Shown in pieces: positions 59,801 to 64,000 of a stretch of 64,000 nt of DNA; the stretch's first letter is position 1, and each line of letters starts with the position of its first letter. The stretch lies in NCBI RefSeq assembly GCF_030344915.1, contig NZ_CP128233.1:1736001-1800000 (forward strand), written 5' to 3'. The DNA is from Neopusillimonas aromaticivorans (GTDB lineage: Bacteria > Pseudomonadota > Gammaproteobacteria > Burkholderiales > Burkholderiaceae_B). The translations under genes and the position numbers were made by a program. Below the pieces are notes generated by a model. That model searched no databases, had not been told where the DNA came from, and saw only the letters and a program-made list of their open reading frames with translations.

Positions 59801-62800
59801 TGGTGGCGACATCCGCCAGAGCGACCGGCGTGGTCTCCAGATGATGTGCCAACTGATGGGCCAACGTGGGCAGTTGTCCCGGGGCTGCTGCAGACAGCGG
59901 AATGACCTGCCAGTCGTCGGGTACGGTTGGAGGGGACGGTCGTGTTGGCGCCTCTTCCAGAATGAGGTGGGCATTTGTCCCCCCGATGCCGAACGAACTG
60001 ACGCCGGCGCGCAGGGGGCGCCCTGACGCGGCCAGGGTTGCACCGTGGCGGGCAATATCGAACCAGCGTTGCGGGCCGGGGTCCAGTTTGGGGTTGAGCT
60101 GGGCGGCATGCAAGCTGGGCGGCAGATAGCGGTGATGCAGGCTCAGGGTGGCTTTGATCAGCCCGGCCACACCGGCGGCGGCGTCGGCATGGCCGATATT
60201 GCTTTTTACCGAGCCGATCAGCAAGGGGCGCTCGCGAGCGCCGGCATAAGCTTTACCCAGAGCCGTAATTTCAACCGGGTCACCCAGAGACGTGCCCGTC
60301 CCGTGGGCCTCGATCAGATCAACGTCACTGCCGTCCTGCCCGGCGTCGGCCAACGCTTCCTGTATGGCTTTGGCCTGGCCGTCGATGCCGGGGGCGGCAA
60401 AACTCATTTTGCGCGCGCCATCGTTACTGACGCCTGTGCCGCGGATAGTGGCGTAGATGCGGTTACCATCGTTCAATGCGTTGACCAGGGGCTTGAGCAG
60501 GACCACACCCATCCCTGCACCCGGTACCGTCCCTGCGGCATCGGCGGCAAAGGGCCGGCAATGCCCGTCAGGTGACAGAATCATGCCGGGCTCGTAGGCA
60601 TAGCCGTCTGATTCGGGGAACGTCAGCGAGACACCGCCGGCCAGGGCCATATCGCAGCGTCCGGCCCGCAACGCGTCAACCGCCTGGGCCACGGCAATCA
60701 GGGAGGTTGAGCAAGCGGATTGCACGGTGACGGCAGGGCCACTGAGGTTCAGCCGATAGGCAATCTGGGTGGCCAGGAAGTCTTTGTCATTGGCCGTGAT
60801 GGCATGAAAGCCTGCCGAGCCCTGGATGTTTTCCCCGGCCGGAACCAGAACTTCGCGCAGCCAGGTGTTGTGGCTGCATCCGGCAAAGACGCCGACATTG
60901 CCGCCGGGCAGTTCGGCGGCATCTTCAAAGGCATGCCAGGCCCTTCGAGCAGCAGACGGTGCTGCGGATCAAGCAGAAGGGCATCACGCGGGCCGACACC
61001 GAAAAAGGCTGCATCAAACTGGTCGGCGTCAGGAATCACGCCGCGCCGGGGTACGTGGTGGGGTTGGTCGGCGGCCAGAGCCTCTGGTGCCGGTTCGATT
61101 GAAAAGTCGGTGATGCCCTCGCGGCCCTCGCGCAGCAGCGCCCAGAAAGCGTGTGCGGAGTCTGCACCGGGGAAGCGGCAGGCCATGCCGATGATGGCGA
61201 TGGCCCGTTCATCAGCGGCAGGTGCGGTCGGTGTGTCTGCCGGCAGGGTTGCAGGGGTTGACGACAGCGGTGGTGTGTGCAGCCTGGGGTGATCGTGTAT
61301 TCCGGGTGGTTTGCCGGAAAGGCTGTGGTGAGCGTCAGGTGTTGCGGACAGACCCGAAGTCGCGCTTGCACCCTGTGCGGCCAGCCATTGGGCGAGCGCC
61401 TGGATGGTGGCGTGTTCGAACAGAATGCGCGTGGGTACCTTGATGTTGAATGTTTCGCGCAGCATGGGCTGCATTTTGACCAACAGCAGTGATTGTCCGC
61501 CCAGATCGAAAAAATTCCGTTGCCAGTTCACCTTGGGCAGCTTAAGCAGCCCTGCCCAGATCGGCTCAAGCACTTTGGCGATGGCGGTTATGGGGTCGGT
61601 GTCCTGAGTGGGTCTTGTCGTGCCCAAGGGCGTGGGGGTGGTACAGCTGTTTGGCAGGGTGGCTACTGTCGGCGCTGTTTCGTCACCCGGTAACGGCAGG
61701 GCGGACCAGTTGATCTTCCCGTTCGGCGTGAGCGGGATTGCAGACAGGGTCAGGATCGCACCGGGCACCAGATGGGCCGGTAACCGGGCGGCCAGATTAT
61801 GGCGCAGTTGCTGTGTGTCAACGGCATGTCCGGCACGGGAAGTACCCAGGCCAGCAGCACCGGGTCTTCCGGCTGTGCATGGGGGCAACGCCGACCAGCG
61901 CCTTGTCGATGGGGCCGAGCTGTTCCAGTTGTCGTTCGATTTCACCGGGCTCCACCCGGAACCCCCGCAGCTTGAACTGCCGGTCGATGCGTCCGCAGAA
62001 GGTCAGTTCGCCGTTCGTTGCGACGTCGACCCGGTCGCCGGAATGGTAGATTCTGTGGCCTGAACCCGGTTGCCACGGGTCGGGCCTGAACCGTCCGGCG
62101 GTCAGGTCGGGCCGATTCAGGTAGCCCAGGCCGACACCGTCTCCGCCGATGACCAGTTCACCCTGGCCTCCGGGGGGACCAGATGACCATCCAGGTCCAT
62201 GACGTAGGCCCGGCAGTGCGCACCGGGTTTGCCGATCGGGATGCGGCGGGCGTTTTCGCGGGCTTCGTAGAGGTTTGAGCAGACCGAGGCTTCGCTGGGG
62301 CCATAGCCGTTGAAGAACCGGCGGCCCGATGCCCATTTTTCCACTACGGCGTCGGGGCAGGCTTCGCCGGCCACCATCAGCAGACGAAGCGACGGCAGGG
62401 TACGTGTTGGCAGGGCCACCAGCAGCGACGGCGGCAGTGTGGCTATCGTGATGCGGTCATTTTCAAGGGTGTCGAGCAGTTCCTCACCGAAGCGGACGGT
62501 GTCCGGGTCGGGAATATGCAGGGTGGCACCGGAACCCAGTGCCATGAAGATTTCCCATATCGAGGCATCGAAGGACAGCGCGGCAAACTGCAGAACCCGG
62601 TCGGTGACTTCAGGCGCCAGATGGTGACGTTGCAGCCGTATCATGCTGGCCAGTCCGCCATGCGGGGTCATCGCCCCTTTGGGCTGGCCGGTCGAGCCCG
62701 AGGTGTAGATCAGGTAAGCCGGGTCGGCGGCGTTCAGGTCAGGGCCCCGGACCGCACCTGCAGCCGCTGTGTGCGGCATCTGGTCAATGGGCAGGATACG

Positions 62801-64000
62801 TGCCGCGCAGGACGCGGGCACTTGTCCTGTCAGCGCCGTGTCCGTCAGCAGCCAGCGGGCGTTGCTGTCGCCCAGTATCCAGGCGATGCGCTCGGCGGGG
62901 TAGGCGGCATCGATAGGGACAGCCATGGCACCCGCTTGCATGACCGCCAGCAAGGCGGTAACGGCCCGGCTCCGCGCGGCAGCAGCAGGGCGACGGGTTC
63001 GCCGGGTGCGACACCCTTTTCGAGCAGGGTCTGGCACAGCGTGTCTACGGCCCGCTTCAGTGCCTCGTAGCTGAAACTCCCCTCTTTGGCCTGGATCGCC
63101 GGATGTCCGGGCAGCACGTGCGCCCACGCGTTGAAACAGTCCAGGGCCAGAGGGGCGGGCAAGCCACTGTCCGGCCCGCAGGCCAGGGCGACCCGTTGTG
63201 CCAGTTCGGCTTCGGTATAAAGGGACAGATCTTGTACCCTGGCCATGGGTTGACGAACCATGGCAGACAGCAGCTGGTACCAATGTCCCAGCACATCGGT
63301 GCCGATCCTGTCGTCGATCCGCGTCGGGTCCCAGTGCCGGGGCCAGCGCGGCATCGTCGCCGGTGGTCACGATGGCCGTCAGGGCGAAGTTGGTTTCTTC
63401 ATGAAGGGTGGCCACCTTCAGCGTCAGCCCGTTGGCGACCAGGTCCGAGGGGCGCGGGTAATTCTGCACCAGCAGCAAGGTATCGAACAATGGGTTGGCC
63501 GGGTCATGGCCGGTGGATTGCAGAATGTCGTCAAGGCCGATGAACGCATGATCGGCACGCTCGAAGGCGTGCTGGCGCAGGTTACCCAACAGCGTCGCCA
63601 GGGTCATGTCGGCGGTCAGGGTTGCGCTGACGGGAACCGTGTTGATGGTCATGCCCACCAGAGCGTCTGCATGGTCGAAATCGGCAGGTCGATGCGCAAA
63701 CGTGATGCCGAAAACAACCGTTCCGGTGCTGCGGTACCGTCGCAACAGCAGGGCCCATGAGGCTTGCAGTGCGACGCCCAGTGGCACCCCATGCCGGCGA
63801 CAGAGCGCGGACAGGCCGTCACGTACGACAGGGTCCAGTGCGCGGGTGGCGCTGTACTGTGGGGCGCTTTGCGGGGTCTCTGCCGAGGGCAAGGCCATCA
63901 AGGTCGGGCTGGCGTCTGCCAGTGCATGCTGCCACCAGCGACGGGCGGCGTTGGCATCCAGGGCGTTCCAGCGGCGAACAAAGGCCGACCAGTCGGGCGC
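56838..64000 (-). CDS. Hybrid NRPS-PKS megasynthase (C-A-PCP-KS-AT-KR-ACP), 5' end outside window
   Basis: Read right to left, the domains are as follows. C-terminal part of a condensation domain (64000 to about 63300; MTINTVPVSA). Adenylation domain (about 63230-61690; YLIYTSGSTGQPKGAMTPHG, NGYGPSEASVC, LTPNGKINWSALP). PCP (FFDLGGQSLL, near 61490). Ketosynthase (about 61215-59950; Cys in SACSTSL at 60711-60713, EAHGTGT, KSNIGHADAAAG). Acyltransferase (about 59690-58800; GHSLGEY with Ser at 59381-59383, and AFHS of the malonyl type). Ketoreductase (about 58500-57430; ITGAAGGVGHAFALD, Tyr at 57489-57491 in GQAAYSAANAW). ACP (about 57130-56850; LGGHSLLAMQL). No dehydratase, enoylreductase or thioesterase is seen. 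Several breaks occur, all explained by single bases. The pocket residues read DAWTMAGVCK by hand alignment to GrsA, suggesting Phe or a close aromatic amino acid. The KR has LAD and lacks the A-type Trp, suggesting B-type reduction. The gene overlaps the CmlA-like gene. Confidence 0.9.
57162..57195 (-). repeat. Hexanucleotide repeat coding an Ala-Ser linker in the megasynthase
   Basis: GCCGAT is repeated five times (57162-57191) with a partial sixth copy. On the coding (minus) strand it makes alternating Ala and Ser (ASASASASA) between the KR and the last carrier domain. Because the unit is 6 bp, slippage changes linker length without breaking the frame. Confidence 0.85.

Overview
This window looks like chromosomal DNA of a GC-rich betaproteobacterium, most likely Burkholderiales and probably Alcaligenaceae-like. 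The reasons are the gene repertoire (ssb/MFS/uvrA block, malate synthase G, DctQMP TRAP transporter, FmdB-DUF502-aspS block, YbhP/ClsB-like pair, DUF2868/DUF3482 pair, feruloyl-CoA synthetase) and the style of the proteins. The genus is inference only. No tRNA, rRNA, CRISPR array, transposase or integrase was seen.

Data quality matters for every reader: about half of the genes are split by frameshifts. Wherever I rebuilt a break by hand, the family-consistent reading frame was restored by one extra base, usually in a homopolymer run of G, C, T or A. I therefore treat the split genes as intact genes carrying consensus errors, and give them as one CDS from the first start to the last stop.

Layout. 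1-3.0 kb: end of an unknown gene, an FMN/FAD/4Fe-4S oxidoreductase, a DTW-family tRNA modification gene. 2.9-4.9 kb: a 33-codon scar of a Fis-type regulator, then a tightly coupled AAA/ABC ATPase plus PD-(D/E)xK nuclease-like pair (candidate defence module) with hairpins behind it. 4.9-10.1 kb: ssb, MFS transporter, uvrA, SET-domain methyltransferase. 10.2-21.3 kb: acyl-CoA synthetase, AMP nucleosidase, pterin dehydratase, malate synthase G, acetylornithine-type aminotransferase, amidase, XdhC-like protein, 2OG-Fe(II) oxygenase. 21.4-26.4 kb: ketopantoate-reductase-like enzyme, class II aldolase, TRAP transporter and a 47-residue membrane protein. 26.5-43 kb: Na+/H+ antiporter, ubiA, aminotransferase, FmdB-like, DUF502, aspS, YbhP/ClsB-like pair, DUF2868/DUF3482 GTPase pair, a ferredoxin-reductase-type flavoprotein and transporters.

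43.0-52.2 kb is a long minus-strand catabolic gene run: NicX-like ring-cleaving dioxygenase, alpha/beta hydrolase, acyl-CoA-dehydrogenase-fold oxidase or monooxygenase, flavin reductase, solute-binding protein, quinone-oxidoreductase-like MDR, feruloyl-CoA synthetase-like ligase, GST and TetR regulator. Together they suggest uptake and degradation of an aromatic or N-heteroaromatic compound.

52.6-64 kb is the edge of a natural-product cluster that continues beyond the window. It holds a 5'-nucleotidase, type II thioesterase and Sfp-type phosphopantetheinyl transferase on the plus strand, facing a CmlA-type diiron beta-hydroxylase and a hybrid NRPS-PKS (C-A-PCP-KS-AT-KR-ACP, no thioesterase) on the minus strand. 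The adenylation-domain pocket reads Phe-like by hand, so a beta-hydroxylated aromatic amino acid extended by one malonyl unit and ketoreduced is the working prediction.
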